Source: Aquiluna sp. (GTDB lineage Bacteria > Actinomycetota > Actinomycetes > Actinomycetales > Microbacteriaceae). From it: a DNA stretch of 20,061 nucleotides. Positions within the stretch are counted from its first letter, which is position 1. Every line of letters begins with the position of its first letter. The notes under the pieces were generated by a model that saw only the letters and a list, made by a program, of their open reading frames with translations, was not told the DNA's origin and made no database searches. A program made the translations under genes and the position numbers. Shown in pieces: positions 7,947-15,749 of this stretch. Location of the stretch: NCBI GenBank assembly GCA_023260495.1, contig JALQVB010000004.1, forward strand, positions 1-20,061, read 5' to 3'.

Positions 7947-9046
7947 ATGCCATAAATCCATTCCACGTAGAACAGCCCGACACCTGCGGCAACGCACAGC
8001 GCAGCGATGATCCAGAAGCGCACCACAATCGTGATTTCGGCCCAACCCTTGAGCTCAAAGTGATGGTGCAGCGGAGACATGAGGAACACTCGCCTACCGG
8101 TGCCGGTGCGCCACTTGGTTAGCTTGAAAAAGACTCGCTGAATAACCACCGAGCCGGTGACTATGACAAAGATTCCACCGATCAACAAAAGCAGTAGCTC
8201 GGTGCGGCTCAGCACCGCAAGGGCCGCCAGTGCGCCACCCAGGGCGAGCGAACCGGTGTCGCCCATGAATAGTTGCGCCGGCGAGGTGTTCCACCACAAA
8301 AAGCCCAGCACTGCACCCACTATTGCGGCCGAAACCACGGCCAAATCCAGTGGATCACGGACCTGATAGCAGGCCGCCACGTTTTCTACCGCTGTGGCGC
8401 AGGACTGGTTGAATTGCCAAAAACCGATCACGACAAAGGCGCCGATGGCAAAAATCGTCGAGCCGGATGCCAGACCGTCGAGGCCATCGGCTATGTTCAC
8501 CCCGTTTGAGGAGCTCGCGACCAGCAGAAAAACCCAGATAGTAAATAGCCCAAAACCGATGACCGATCCCCAGGCAAATAAGTCAAGCGGAAGGTCTCGG
8601 AAAAGCGAGATGTGAGTGGAAGCCGGCGTCAGGCCGTCGCCGTCTGGGAATTGCAGTGCCAAAACCGCAAAGATAACCGCTACCAATGCCTGTCCGGCAA
8701 TTTTGGCCCAGCCGCCCAGTCCGAGCGAGCGCTGATTGCGCACCTTTAGGAAGTCATCGAGGAATCCAACCAGACCCAAGCCCACCATCATGAATATCAC
8801 CAGCAACGCGGAGACACTTGGGCTTTCACCGTTGACCAGCTTGCCAAGTAGGTATCCAGAGACCGCGGCGGCAATGATTACCACGCCGCCCATGGTTGGC
8901 GTGCCGCGCTTGGTGTGGTGAGCCTCGGGTCCGTCATCGCGAATGAACTGTCCCCACTGCAATTTGCGGAACAGCTTGATAAAGAGCGGGGTCGCAAACA
9001 GCGAGAAGGCGAGGGCGATAGCGCCTGCGGTCAGAAGGGCTCTCAT
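7943..9046 (-). CDS. mraY: Phospho-N-acetylmuramoyl-pentapeptide transferase (MraY)
   Basis: MraY makes lipid I by moving phospho-MurNAc-pentapeptide onto undecaprenyl phosphate. The 367-residue protein has about ten transmembrane helices and the family signatures in order: DDGPEAHHTKRGTPTMGG (37-54), GFLDDFLKV (94-102, with the DD pair at 97-98), NGVNIADGLDGLASG (181-195), FMGDTGSLALGG (260-271), and SPLHHHFELKGW (324-335), containing the catalytic HHH. An extracellular loop at about 206-232 holds two cysteines and ends with CYQVRDPLDLA. The gene begins and ends in four-base ATGA overlaps, with murF before it and murD after it. Full length, with all catalytic residues present. Confidence 0.99.
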   Translation of the reverse strand: MRALLTAGAIALAFSLFATPLFIKLFRKLQWGQFIRDDGPEAHHTKRGTPTMGGVVIIAAAVSGYLLGKLVNGESPSVSALLVIFMMVGLGLVGFLDDFLKVRNQRSLGLGGWAKIAGQALVAVIFAVLALQFPDGDGLTPASTHISLFRDLPLDLFAWGSVIGFGLFTIWVFLLVASSSNGVNIADGLDGLASGSTIFAIGAFVVIGFWQFNQSCATAVENVAACYQVRDPLDLAVVSAAIVGAVLGFLWWNTSPAQLFMGDTGSLALGGALAALAVLSRTELLLLLIGGIFVIVTGSVVIQRVFFKLTKWRTGTGRRVFLMSPLHHHFELKGWAEITIVVRFWIIAALCVAAGVGLFYVEWIYGI

Positions 9047-10428
9047 GCAACACCTGCCAATTCGTCTCCGAGGAATCTCAAACCCGCGATGTTGCTGGCC
9101 TTTACCAAAACCACATCGCCGGGCATTAGCTTGGCACGGATCGTCTCAAAAGCCCCGTTGATTGAGTCGATAAATTGACTTTCGCCATCCCAGCTACCCT
9201 CTTGGGTGGCGCCCATGTGAATCAGCTTGGCATTAGCGCCAACAACAAAGAGCTGGTCGATGTTGAGCCGCACCACCAGTCGGCCGATGGCATCGTGTTC
9301 CTGGCTGGAGAACTCCCCCAGTTCTGCCATCTCGCCCAAAATGGCCACCGTGCGGTGGCCCTGCCTACCAAGGGTTGCCAGGGTCTGCAGCGCTGCCCGC
9401 ATCGAATCAGGTGATGCATTGTAGGCGTCGTTGATTACGGCATAGCCATCAGGCGACTCCAGTAGCTGCATCCGCCAGCGCTCTGCCATATCCAATTCGG
9501 ACACTGCCGCAAGCGCATCGGACACATCAAGCCCGAGCTCATCAATCACGGCAATAGTCGCCGCCAAGTTCATCGCCTGGTGCTCTCCCAAAATCTTTAG
9601 CTGGGACGAATACCGAGCACCAGCGACCGCAAGCTCAACCTCGGTTCCGGCGAGGGTAATCTGCGAGCTAATTAGTCGCACGTGGGCATCATCTGCGAAA
9701 CCGAATCCCAGTCGTTTGCCAGAGTAGGCAAAATCTCGAACCCGCGGATCGTCAAAGTTCAGCACCGCCGCAGAGCCGATGAATTCCATGAGCTCTGCCT
9801 TTATCCGGGCAGTGACCTCAATTCCGCCAAATTCTCCCGCATGAGCCATGCCAACTTTTAGCTGAACACCGATGTCGGGCCTAGACCAACGTGCCAAGCG
9901 CTCGATGCTGCCAAGTCCAGCGGCGCCGTATTCCAAGATTAGAAACTCACTGTCCAGCTGCAGCTTCAAGACGGTGAGCGGCAGGCCGACCTCGTTGTTG
10001 TAAGAATCAACCGGCGCAATCGTTTTTCCTTGGCGCTCAAGCGCCGCCTGCAACATAGCTCGGGTGGAAGTCTTGCCGTTCGATCCGGTAATGCCGATGA
10101 CTTTGAGGTCGCCACGCTCTCGCACTCGATTGAGCACATACTCAGCCAGCTTGGCTAGCGCGGCAACGGTATCGGGGACCAATATTTGCGCGATCGATAG
10201 CTCCAGGTTTGGCTCGGAGACGATGGCCAGCGATATGCCACGCTGGTCCAAATCTGGCAGGTAGCGGTGGCCATTCTCGTGCGCACCCAGCTTGGCGAAG
10301 AAGATTCCACCAGCAGTGAGCTTTCTAGAGTCGGTGTCGACGATTCCCGAGACTCGCAAATTAGGGTCGCCGACTACCAGCTGACCGGAAACGGCGCCGG
10401 CAATATCCGCAAGCGAAAGCTCAATCAC
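9043..10428 (-). CDS. murF: UDP-MurNAc-tripeptide--D-alanyl-D-alanine ligase (MurF)
   Basis: MurF adds the D-Ala-D-Ala dipeptide to complete the pentapeptide precursor. The 461-residue protein shows the P-loop GITGSNGKTST (112-122), YNNEVGLPLTVL (143-154), and AHAGEFGG (195-202) followed by ARIKAEL (207-213), where K210 is the likely carbamylated lysine. The C-terminal block is NDAYNASPDSM (333-343), then LGEMAELGE (364-372). YNNEVG and NDAYNASP are the residues that separate MurF from the other Mur ligases. The usual TN(V/I)G before AHLE reads LKVG here. The GTG start at 10428 overlaps the murE stop by four bases (GTGA) and has AAGGAG seven bases upstream. The end overlaps mraY by ATGA. Confidence 0.98.
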   Translation of the reverse strand: MIELSLADIAGAVSGQLVVGDPNLRVSGIVDTDSRKLTAGGIFFAKLGAHENGHRYLPDLDQRGISLAIVSEPNLELSIAQILVPDTVAALAKLAEYVLNRVRERGDLKVIGITGSNGKTSTRAMLQAALERQGKTIAPVDSYNNEVGLPLTVLKLQLDSEFLILEYGAAGLGSIERLARWSRPDIGVQLKVGMAHAGEFGGIEVTARIKAELMEFIGSAAVLNFDDPRVRDFAYSGKRLGFGFADDAHVRLISSQITLAGTEVELAVAGARYSSQLKILGEHQAMNLAATIAVIDELGLDVSDALAAVSELDMAERWRMQLLESPDGYAVINDAYNASPDSMRAALQTLATLGRQGHRTVAILGEMAELGEFSSQEHDAIGRLVVRLNIDQLFVVGANAKLIHMGATQEGSWDGESQFIDSINGAFETIRAKLMPGDVVLVKASNIAGLRFLGDELAGVA

Positions 10429-11822
10429 AGCAACTCTCCTTGGGCAATCGCGATCGCGTCAAAGGCTACCTTTTTCCCTGCGATTTCTCGGTATTTCAGG
10501 TGGCCAGGTCCACACCACAGAATCGCACCCTCTGGGCCTGTAGCCGCCACCGCTCTCGCGATCGCCTCAGCTGGATCTGGTACCTCTATGTATTCAATGC
10601 CGCTATCTTTCGCCGCCGCAACCAGCTGGGATCGGATTTCGGCAGGGTCCTCATCCCTGGGGTGCTGGTCGGTGATAACCAGCAAATCTGCCGGTGCGGC
10701 AGCCAGGGCCATCTCGGCCCGCTTTCCCCTGTCGCGATTGCCACTCGCCCCCAGCACAACGGTCAGCTGAGGATACTGGCCTCTGAGTTCTGCAACCGCA
10801 GCCGCAACACCAGCTGGGGTGTGGGCGTAGTCAACATAAACATGAGGACGCTTGCTGCTAACCAGCTGCAGTCGACCGGGAACCTCATGCTCCACCTCAG
10901 AACCATTAGGCACATCGATTCCCGCTGCCAGCAGCATGACCGCAGCCAGTGCTAGATTTTTGGCCATCAGAGCGGTGCCACCAAATTTGATTACTAGCTG
11001 TTGAGCGCCACTGATGCTGAGCAGCTCGCCGTCAAATGAGTAGTCGTAGTCGCAGCCTGGTCCCAGCGATAACTTGGGGATGTCAACCAGATCGAATAAC
11101 TGCTGGCCCCAAGAATCCTCGATGTTTATCACCGTCAACTGGCTGCGGCCCGGCTTGAACAACTCGGCTTTGGCGGCGAGGTAGTTCTCCATAGTTCCGA
11201 AATCGTCTAGATGATCTCGCGAAAGGTTGGTGAACCCGGAAACCACAAACCCCAGACCATCCACCCGGTTCCGCACCAGCGCCTGAGCTGACACCTCCAG
11301 CGCGCAACTTGATTCCCCAGCAGCTCGCATCTGGTAAAGCAGTTGATGCAGCCTTGGCGCCTCGGGGGTGGTGAGCTCGGCCGACTGAACCTGTTCACCG
11401 ATGATCTGCTCGGCCGATGAAATCAAGCCGGCTGGTCTCCCGGCTGCGATAAGCAGACGTCTCAGGAAATAGCTCGTGGAGGTTTTTCCGTTGGTTCCAG
11501 TGACAGCAAACAGTTCACTTGCCTCAGTGCCATAAACAGCGGCTGCTAACTCCCCCGCAATTTCCCTGGGGTTTGGGTGCACCAGGGTTGGTAGTTCATA
11601 GTCTCCGGCGCGGTCGGTTAGCAGCGCCACCGCACCCGAACCAATTGCTTGATCGAGAAAATCAAGGCCGTGGTGCTTTGCGCCAGCGACGGCAATAAAA
11701 AGCGCAGCTGGCTTCACGAACTGAGCCGTTATGGCAACTTCGGATATCTCTGGGTCACTCTCGGAATGCAGCTCTAGATGGAACTGCTGAGCCAGGGATG
11801 AAAGCCTAGGCACCTGGCTCAC
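10425..11822 (-). CDS. murE: UDP-MurNAc-dipeptide ligase MurE, non-consensus substrate motifs
   Basis: MurE adds the third, usually diamino, acid of the peptidoglycan stem peptide. From GTG 11822 it is 465 residues with the P-loop GTNGKTS (109-115), TTPEAPRLH (151-159), EVSAQAL (176-182), SRDHLDDFG (201-209) and AAKAELF (216-222, with K218 the likely carbamylated lysine). The motif that is DNPR in meso-diaminopimelate enzymes reads QHPR at 386-389. The C-terminal GKGHE reads GPGHL at 438-442, so the usual glutamate is Leu. This suggests a third amino acid other than diaminopimelate, as in the group B peptidoglycan of Microbacteriaceae. The start is uncertain: GTG at 11813, with an eight-base overlap with ftsI, is as plausible, and the open frame to 11876 runs deeper into conserved ftsI. 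Confidence 0.95.
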   Translation of the reverse strand: MSQVPRLSSLAQQFHLELHSESDPEISEVAITAQFVKPAALFIAVAGAKHHGLDFLDQAIGSGAVALLTDRAGDYELPTLVHPNPREIAGELAAAVYGTEASELFAVTGTNGKTSTSYFLRRLLIAAGRPAGLISSAEQIIGEQVQSAELTTPEAPRLHQLLYQMRAAGESSCALEVSAQALVRNRVDGLGFVVSGFTNLSRDHLDDFGTMENYLAAKAELFKPGRSQLTVINIEDSWGQQLFDLVDIPKLSLGPGCDYDYSFDGELLSISGAQQLVIKFGGTALMAKNLALAAVMLLAAGIDVPNGSEVEHEVPGRLQLVSSKRPHVYVDYAHTPAGVAAAVAELRGQYPQLTVVLGASGNRDRGKRAEMALAAAPADLLVITDQHPRDEDPAEIRSQLVAAAKDSGIEYIEVPDPAEAIARAVAATGPEGAILWCGPGHLKYREIAGKKVAFDAIAIAQGELL

Positions 11823-13578
11823 CGTAGCGATTCGATGGAATGTAGTCCGGCGAAACGGTGGTGGATGGCGGCACACGGTAGTGCTTGAGAGCTTGACTCA
11901 TGATGGCCTTGAAAGGCGGTGTGGCCTTGGCCGAGTTGGTTACACCCTCCGGCTTATAGATCGTGACTCCGACCACAAACTTGGGATTCTCCACGGGAGC
12001 GACTCCGTAGAACGAGATGGCGTAGCGATCACCGTAACCAACGCCCTCGCGGATCTCTGCGGTTCCTGTCTTGCCGGCAACTCGATAACCGGGAACCGCT
12101 GCGGTCTTTCCAACACCACCGAATTCCACGACCTTCTCCATCAGCAGCAGGTTTAGATCTGCGGTGGCCTCGGAAACAACTCTGGTGGCGTTCTGTTGCG
12201 GAACATAAAGCAGCTCACCATCGGGGCTGGTGCAGCTCTCTACCAGCATCGGATCGAGCCTGACTCCTCCGTTGGCGATCGCCTGATAGGCATAGGCCAT
12301 CTGCAGCGAGGTGACGGCGATACCCTGCCCAAACAGGTGGGTGTAGTTGTCCGAGTAGGTCCAGTCCTCCACCGGATGCAAAATGCCGGAGCTCTCACCC
12401 TCAAAATTCAACGCGGTAGTGGAACCGAAGCCATACTTCTGCAGGTAGTTGTAGCGAGTCTCTTTGTCGATCTGGATGCCGAAGCCGTAGATTCCGGTGT
12501 TCGAGGAATAGCGCAGCACACCGGCCAAGCTCAACTCGAAGTCATCATGCCCGAAGCTGTCCTTGATAAATTCGCCATAGTCCAGGGGCAGTCGATCAGG
12601 TGCCGTAACCGTGTCGTATTCGTCCGCGGTCCCGGTATCCAAAACCATCGATGTGGAGATGGCCTTCATAATTGAGCCTGGCTCAAAGGCAAACTGAATA
12701 ATCTTGCTGCCTCGGTTGTCAGCATCGGAGGCGGCCGGGTTATTTGGATCCACCGAGGGCGCCTCGGCGGCGGCCAGAATCTTGCCGGTCTCTACCTCAA
12801 CAACAATCGCGCTGGCCCACTGGGCATTCAGCTCATCAACCGTGTCGGCCAGCACCTGCTGAGCAAAAAACTGCAGGTTGGAATCAATCGTGAGATTGAG
12901 GTTGCCCCCGTCCTGAGTTGGCTGCGTGGTGATGTTTGAGGTTGGGATGCGCACGCCCTCAGCCGAACGCTCATAGGTCTCCTGCCCATCCACTCCCGCC
13001 AGGCAGGTGTTGTACTGGCGCTCCAATCCGGCTAGCGGAGTTCCGTCCGAAGAGACAAAGCCGATCAGGTTTCCGGCGACCGCTCCGTTTGGATACAGCC
13101 TGTCGGAAAGTTGGTCGAAATAAATCCATGGCACACCGAGCGACTTGATCTGGTCATAAGTGGCCGAATCGACTCTGCGGGCAAGGCTCGAGTACTCAGA
13201 ATTGCCCGCGAGCTTGGCTAGCAAATCCTCAACGGTTAGCCCCAGTAGCGGAGCAAGCTCCATTGCGATCGCCTCAACGGAATACTCGGTCCTGACCCCA
13301 TCCTCCAGGCGATAGACCGGCCCGACGTTTTTCGGTGCGGCGTTGACGTCATAGCGGAATACGGTTCTGGCCAATACTTCCCCGTTGGCATCCAGAATGT
13401 CACCACGTAGTGCCCGCAGAATCTGAGTTTGGCTTCTGCGCTCTAGTGACTTTTCCTGGATTTCATCAGCGCGAACTACCTGAAAATCAACCAGACGGTA
13501 GCCCAGGGCACCCACCAGCACCACGAGTACCAGGACGAAGGCACTCAGTCGCCGCGTCATCGCTGCGTGATTGCCCAT
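11806..13578 (-). CDS. ftsI: Septal peptidoglycan transpeptidase FtsI (class B penicillin-binding protein)
   Basis: FtsI cross-links septal peptidoglycan and partners FtsW. The 590-residue protein has a short cytoplasmic tail, one transmembrane helix (about 11-30), and a dimerisation/pedestal domain starting near RGDILDANG (58-66). The transpeptidase domain has the three penicillin-binding motifs: S302-I-M-K305 in FEPGSIMKA, S358-S-N360 in YSSNTG, and K503-T-G505 in AGKTGTAEI. No PASTA domains follow, so it resembles division-type FtsI/PbpB rather than Firmicute PBP2x. The ATG at 13578 lies six bases after the ftsL stop; an in-frame ATG at codon 7 is possible but has no ribosome binding site. 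The 3' end overlaps murE by 8 or 17 bases, depending on the murE start. Confidence 0.98.
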   Translation of the reverse strand: MGNHAAMTRRLSAFVLVLVVLVGALGYRLVDFQVVRADEIQEKSLERRSQTQILRALRGDILDANGEVLARTVFRYDVNAAPKNVGPVYRLEDGVRTEYSVEAIAMELAPLLGLTVEDLLAKLAGNSEYSSLARRVDSATYDQIKSLGVPWIYFDQLSDRLYPNGAVAGNLIGFVSSDGTPLAGLERQYNTCLAGVDGQETYERSAEGVRIPTSNITTQPTQDGGNLNLTIDSNLQFFAQQVLADTVDELNAQWASAIVVEVETGKILAAAEAPSVDPNNPAASDADNRGSKIIQFAFEPGSIMKAISTSMVLDTGTADEYDTVTAPDRLPLDYGEFIKDSFGHDDFELSLAGVLRYSSNTGIYGFGIQIDKETRYNYLQKYGFGSTTALNFEGESSGILHPVEDWTYSDNYTHLFGQGIAVTSLQMAYAYQAIANGGVRLDPMLVESCTSPDGELLYVPQQNATRVVSEATADLNLLLMEKVVEFGGVGKTAAVPGYRVAGKTGTAEIREGVGYGDRYAISFYGVAPVENPKFVVGVTIYKPEGVTNSAKATPPFKAIMSQALKHYRVPPSTTVSPDYIPSNRYGEPGA

Positions 13579-13584
13579 TACTAC

Positions 13585-14103
13585 CTACCTAGTTGGTGAA
13601 GCCGGAATGCGGCCATTGACCAAAGCTACTTCAGAGGAACCTGCTTGGCTGGTTGTGACACTTACTTCAAAGCCAGTTGCTGCAATTGAGCTTGCGGTGA
13701 ATTCGGTGGTTGCACCGAGCGCCGAGTTGGCCACCAGGTTGGCGCTTGCCACAACGGCGTTCTCAGCGCTTACCGGCTCTGGTGTGCCAAAGATGCGGTC
13801 CTTTTCAATGTCCAATAGGACAGATGATGGATTAGCCACCATGCCCAGGCGGTTTGCGGCGTCGGCTAGATTCTGTGGTGAGGCTAGCGAATCAACCTCT
13901 TCCTGAATGATTGCCACCTCGGTGCTCAGCGCCTTGCGCTCAATCTTGAGCTCACGCAGATAGTAGGCGTCCTGGGTCAGAATCATGTTCAACGCAAGCT
14001 GCACCAGGTAGACCACGATGATGCCTATGATCAAGATCGCACCGGCAAGCATGCTCGGTCTTAGCTTGCGGGCATCCTGTGCACTCAACATCATTACTCG
14101 CAT
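13585..14103 (-). CDS. ftsL: Cell division protein FtsL-like, with long C-terminal tail
   Basis: This 172-residue bitopic protein has a 17-residue cytoplasmic part, one transmembrane helix (about 18-41), and then a charged heptad-like segment (about 44-75) that should form a coiled coil. The segment NRLGMVANPSSVLLD (84-98) resembles the end of actinobacterial FtsL proteins. FtsL pairs with the FtsQ/DivIB and DivIC-type proteins and helps activate FtsW-FtsI. Beyond residue 105 it has about 65 residues rich in Ala, Ser, Thr and Val with no recognisable domain, probably flexible and outside the membrane. The ATG shares one base with the rsmH stop (TGATG) and has GGAGG seven bases before it. FtsL sequences diverge fast, so the call rests on topology, the LGM motif and position before ftsI. 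Confidence 0.88.
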   Translation of the reverse strand: MRVMMLSAQDARKLRPSMLAGAILIIGIIVVYLVQLALNMILTQDAYYLRELKIERKALSTEVAIIQEEVDSLASPQNLADAANRLGMVANPSSVLLDIEKDRIFGTPEPVSAENAVVASANLVANSALGATTEFTASSIAATGFEVSVTTSQAGSSEVALVNGRIPASPTR

Positions 14104-15071
14104 CAGCGATCCTCCAGCTTTTCTGCCGCACGCAACCTTGCAGATGCAGCTCTTGGGTTTTGAGAAAGTTCGATTTCGGTCGCGCGCTCGACTCCGCGAG
14201 TTAGCACCTTGAGCTTTGCGCCGGTGCCGGGAAGCTCTATTGGCAGTTCGATTGGGGTGCTCGAGCTTGCCTGCTCCTGGAACACTGCCTTCACAATTGC
14301 GTCCTCCAGCGAGTGGTAAGACATCACTACGATGCGACCACCTGGTCGCAGCACCTCAATTGCCGCAGGAATTGCCCGGCGCAGAATCTCAAGCTCATCG
14401 TTCACCGCAATGCGAAGTGCCTGGTAGACGCGCTTTGCTGGGTGTCCAGACTGCTTGCCCGGCACTCTCGGCACCACCGATTCAACGATTTGGTTCAGTT
14501 GCTGGCTGGTCGTGATCGGAGACTTAGCGCGCTGAGTAACAATTTCGCGGGCAATCGGACCGGCAAAGCGCTCTTCGCCGAGCTCCCTGAAGATCCGAAT
14601 CAGCTCAGCCTCGGACAGCTCTTGCAGCAGGTCAGCTGCCGTTTGTCCCTGCTGCTGGTTCATGCGCATGTCCAGTGGCGCATCTTGGGCGTAGGCAAAG
14701 CCGCGATCGGCTCGGTCCAGCTGCATCGAGCTGACACCCAGATCGAACAATGCTCCGTCGATGCCCTCCAGCCCGAGTTCCGCCAAAATCTGAGGAATCT
14801 GGTCGTAGGTTGCCAACACACCGTGAAACCGCTCACCATAGGGTGCTAGGCGCTCCGCCGCTAGCTCAAGCGCCTTGGGATCGCGATCAATACCCAAAAC
14901 AATTGCGTTCGGGTTCTGAAGCAGGATCTCTTCGGTGTGACCGCCTAGGCCTAGGGTTGCATCAATCACTACGGGGCGTTGGCCACCTAGTGCCGGCCGC
15001 AGAAGCTCTACGCAGCGGTCCAGCATTACTGGGCGGTGAATCTCGGAGTGTGTGTTTTTCATGGTCTTCAT
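14103..15071 (-). CDS. rsmH: 16S rRNA (cytosine-1402-N4)-methyltransferase RsmH (MraW)
   Basis: RsmH methylates N4 of C1402 in the ribosomal P site using S-adenosylmethionine. From ATG 15071 the protein has 322 residues with RPVMLDRCVELL (13-24), the SAM loop GLGGHTEEIL (41-50), GIDRDP (60-65), FDLGVSS (109-115), PLDMRM (132-137) and VMSYHSLED (249-257), all hallmarks of MraW. The frame also offers GTG 15089 (six codons longer, weak AGGGA upstream) and ATG 15062 (three codons shorter). I chose 15071 because it is an ATG with AGGAA nine bases before it, but any of the three would keep the whole domain. It is separated from mraZ by about 100 bases that show no clear signal and ends one base into ftsL. 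Confidence 0.96.
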   Translation of the reverse strand: MKTMKNTHSEIHRPVMLDRCVELLRPALGGQRPVVIDATLGLGGHTEEILLQNPNAIVLGIDRDPKALELAAERLAPYGERFHGVLATYDQIPQILAELGLEGIDGALFDLGVSSMQLDRADRGFAYAQDAPLDMRMNQQQGQTAADLLQELSEAELIRIFRELGEERFAGPIAREIVTQRAKSPITTSQQLNQIVESVVPRVPGKQSGHPAKRVYQALRIAVNDELEILRRAIPAAIEVLRPGGRIVVMSYHSLEDAIVKAVFQEQASSSTPIELPIELPGTGAKLKVLTRGVERATEIELSQNPRAASARLRAAEKLEDR

Positions 15072-15180
15072 CGACTTTGGTTCCTGCACCCTGGTCCCTG
15101 TCCGAATCCATGAGCTTGGTTTTCATGGGGTCCGACTTAGGGGAAGAAAGCCGGGCTCGGCCAGGGGCCAGAGCACAGGA

Positions 15181-15612
15181 TTAGAACAGTCCGGGAATCA
15201 CCTCCTCCGCCTGAGTAGCAAAGGTTTCCTCATTGTTGGCAAGGTAGTTCTGCCAGCTGGCGGCATCCCAAATCTCGGCCCTGGAGCCGACTCCGATGAT
15301 TACCAGTTCCTTTTGCAGGCCTGCGTACTCGCGCAATAGCTGCGGCAGTAGCACTCGACCCTGCTTATCTGGCTGGTCATCGGTAGCTCCGGAAAGAAAA
15401 ACACGAAGGTACTTGCGGGCATCCTCTGAGGTGACGGGTGCCTGGCGGATCTTCTCGTGCACTGAGGCAAATTCACTCTTGGAAAAGACGTAAAGGCAGC
15501 GCTCTTGGCCGCGGGTGATGACAACACCTTCAGATAACTCATCGCGGAACTTGGCGGGAAGGATCAATCGACCCTTTTCATCCAGCTTGGGGGTGTGAGT
15601 GCCTAAGAGCAT
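15181..15612 (-). CDS. mraZ: MraZ, transcriptional regulator of the dcw cluster
   Basis: MraZ is a DNA-binding protein of the AbrB/SpoVT superfamily that binds repeats ahead of its own gene and controls the dcw operon. The 143-residue protein holds two repeats of the fold, each with the signature DxxGRxxxP: DEKGRLILPAKFR near residue 11 and DKQGRVLLPQLLR near residue 83. Two consecutive ATG codons are possible. The second, at 15612, gives the typical start MLLGTHTPKLDEKGR and places GGGG (15619-15622) six bases upstream, whereas the first (15615) would leave only three. It is the first gene of the cluster, directly behind three 10-bp operator-like repeats. Length is the family standard. Confidence 0.97.
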   Translation of the reverse strand: MLLGTHTPKLDEKGRLILPAKFRDELSEGVVITRGQERCLYVFSKSEFASVHEKIRQAPVTSEDARKYLRVFLSGATDDQPDKQGRVLLPQLLREYAGLQKELVIIGVGSRAEIWDAASWQNYLANNEETFATQAEEVIPGLF

Positions 15613-15618
15613 CATCTT

Positions 15619-15625
15619 CCCCTTT
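15619..15625 (-). promoter_or_regulatory. Ribosome binding site of mraZ (AAAGGGG)
   Basis: A purine-rich AAAGGGG lies six bases before ATG 15612 and three before ATG 15615. The spacing favours the second of the two adjacent start codons. Confidence 0.6.
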
Positions 15626-15638
15626 CGCTAGCTCTTCC

Positions 15639-15670
15639 TCCACTTTACTCCACTTTGCTCCACTTTGCTT
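15639..15670 (-). promoter_or_regulatory. Putative MraZ operator: three in-phase 10-bp direct repeats
   Basis: On the plus strand the units CACTTTACTC, CACTTTGCTC and CACTTTGCTT follow one another at 15641, 15651 and 15661 with no spacer. On the coding (minus) strand this reads as AAAGTGGA repeated every 10 bp, one helical turn. MraZ proteins of several phyla are known to bind three or four short direct repeats with about one-turn spacing just ahead of mraZ, and AAAGTG is close to the core reported in Mollicutes. The position, 27 bases before the mraZ start, and the helical phasing support the call. That MraZ binds here is inferred. Confidence 0.8.
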
Positions 15671-15703
15671 GATTTCCCAACCATTTTTATCACAATTTGG
15701 ACA
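15671..15703 (-). promoter_or_regulatory. Probable dcw promoter region (hexamers not resolved)
   Basis: This AT-rich stretch lies between the upstream terminator and the MraZ-type repeats, so the promoter of the dcw cluster should be in or next to it. The minus strand contains TTGTGATAAAAATGG, but no -35/-10 pair with normal 16-18 bp spacing is convincing. The call is from location and composition only. Confidence 0.4.
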
Positions 15704-15731
15704 AGAAAAAACCCCCGCTTGAGCGGGGGTT
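15704..15731 (-). terminator. Rho-independent terminator after the DUF3040 gene
   Basis: On the minus strand AACCCCCGC, the loop TCAA and GCGGGGGTT form a perfect 9-bp stem (15710-15731), followed by a run of Ts into TTTTTTCTTG. It lies 18 bases after the DUF3040 stop. The T-run is on one side only, so it works for minus-strand transcripts and shields the dcw promoter from read-through. Confidence 0.92.
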
Positions 15732-15749
15732 GATCGAAGTTTCTGGCGG

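Noticed and set aside
7947..8045. A 33-codon upstream extension of murD
   Set aside because: It lies inside the conserved 3' end of mraY and reads as a Cys/Arg-rich peptide. The ATGA overlap at 7943-7946 gives the normal MurD N-terminus.
15090..15180. Possible small gene or terminator between mraZ and rsmH
   Set aside because: An ATG in this gap opens a frame running into rsmH out of phase, but it has no ribosome binding site and a highly charged, unconserved-looking product. The GGCC-rich stretch is a direct repeat and not a hairpin followed by T residues.
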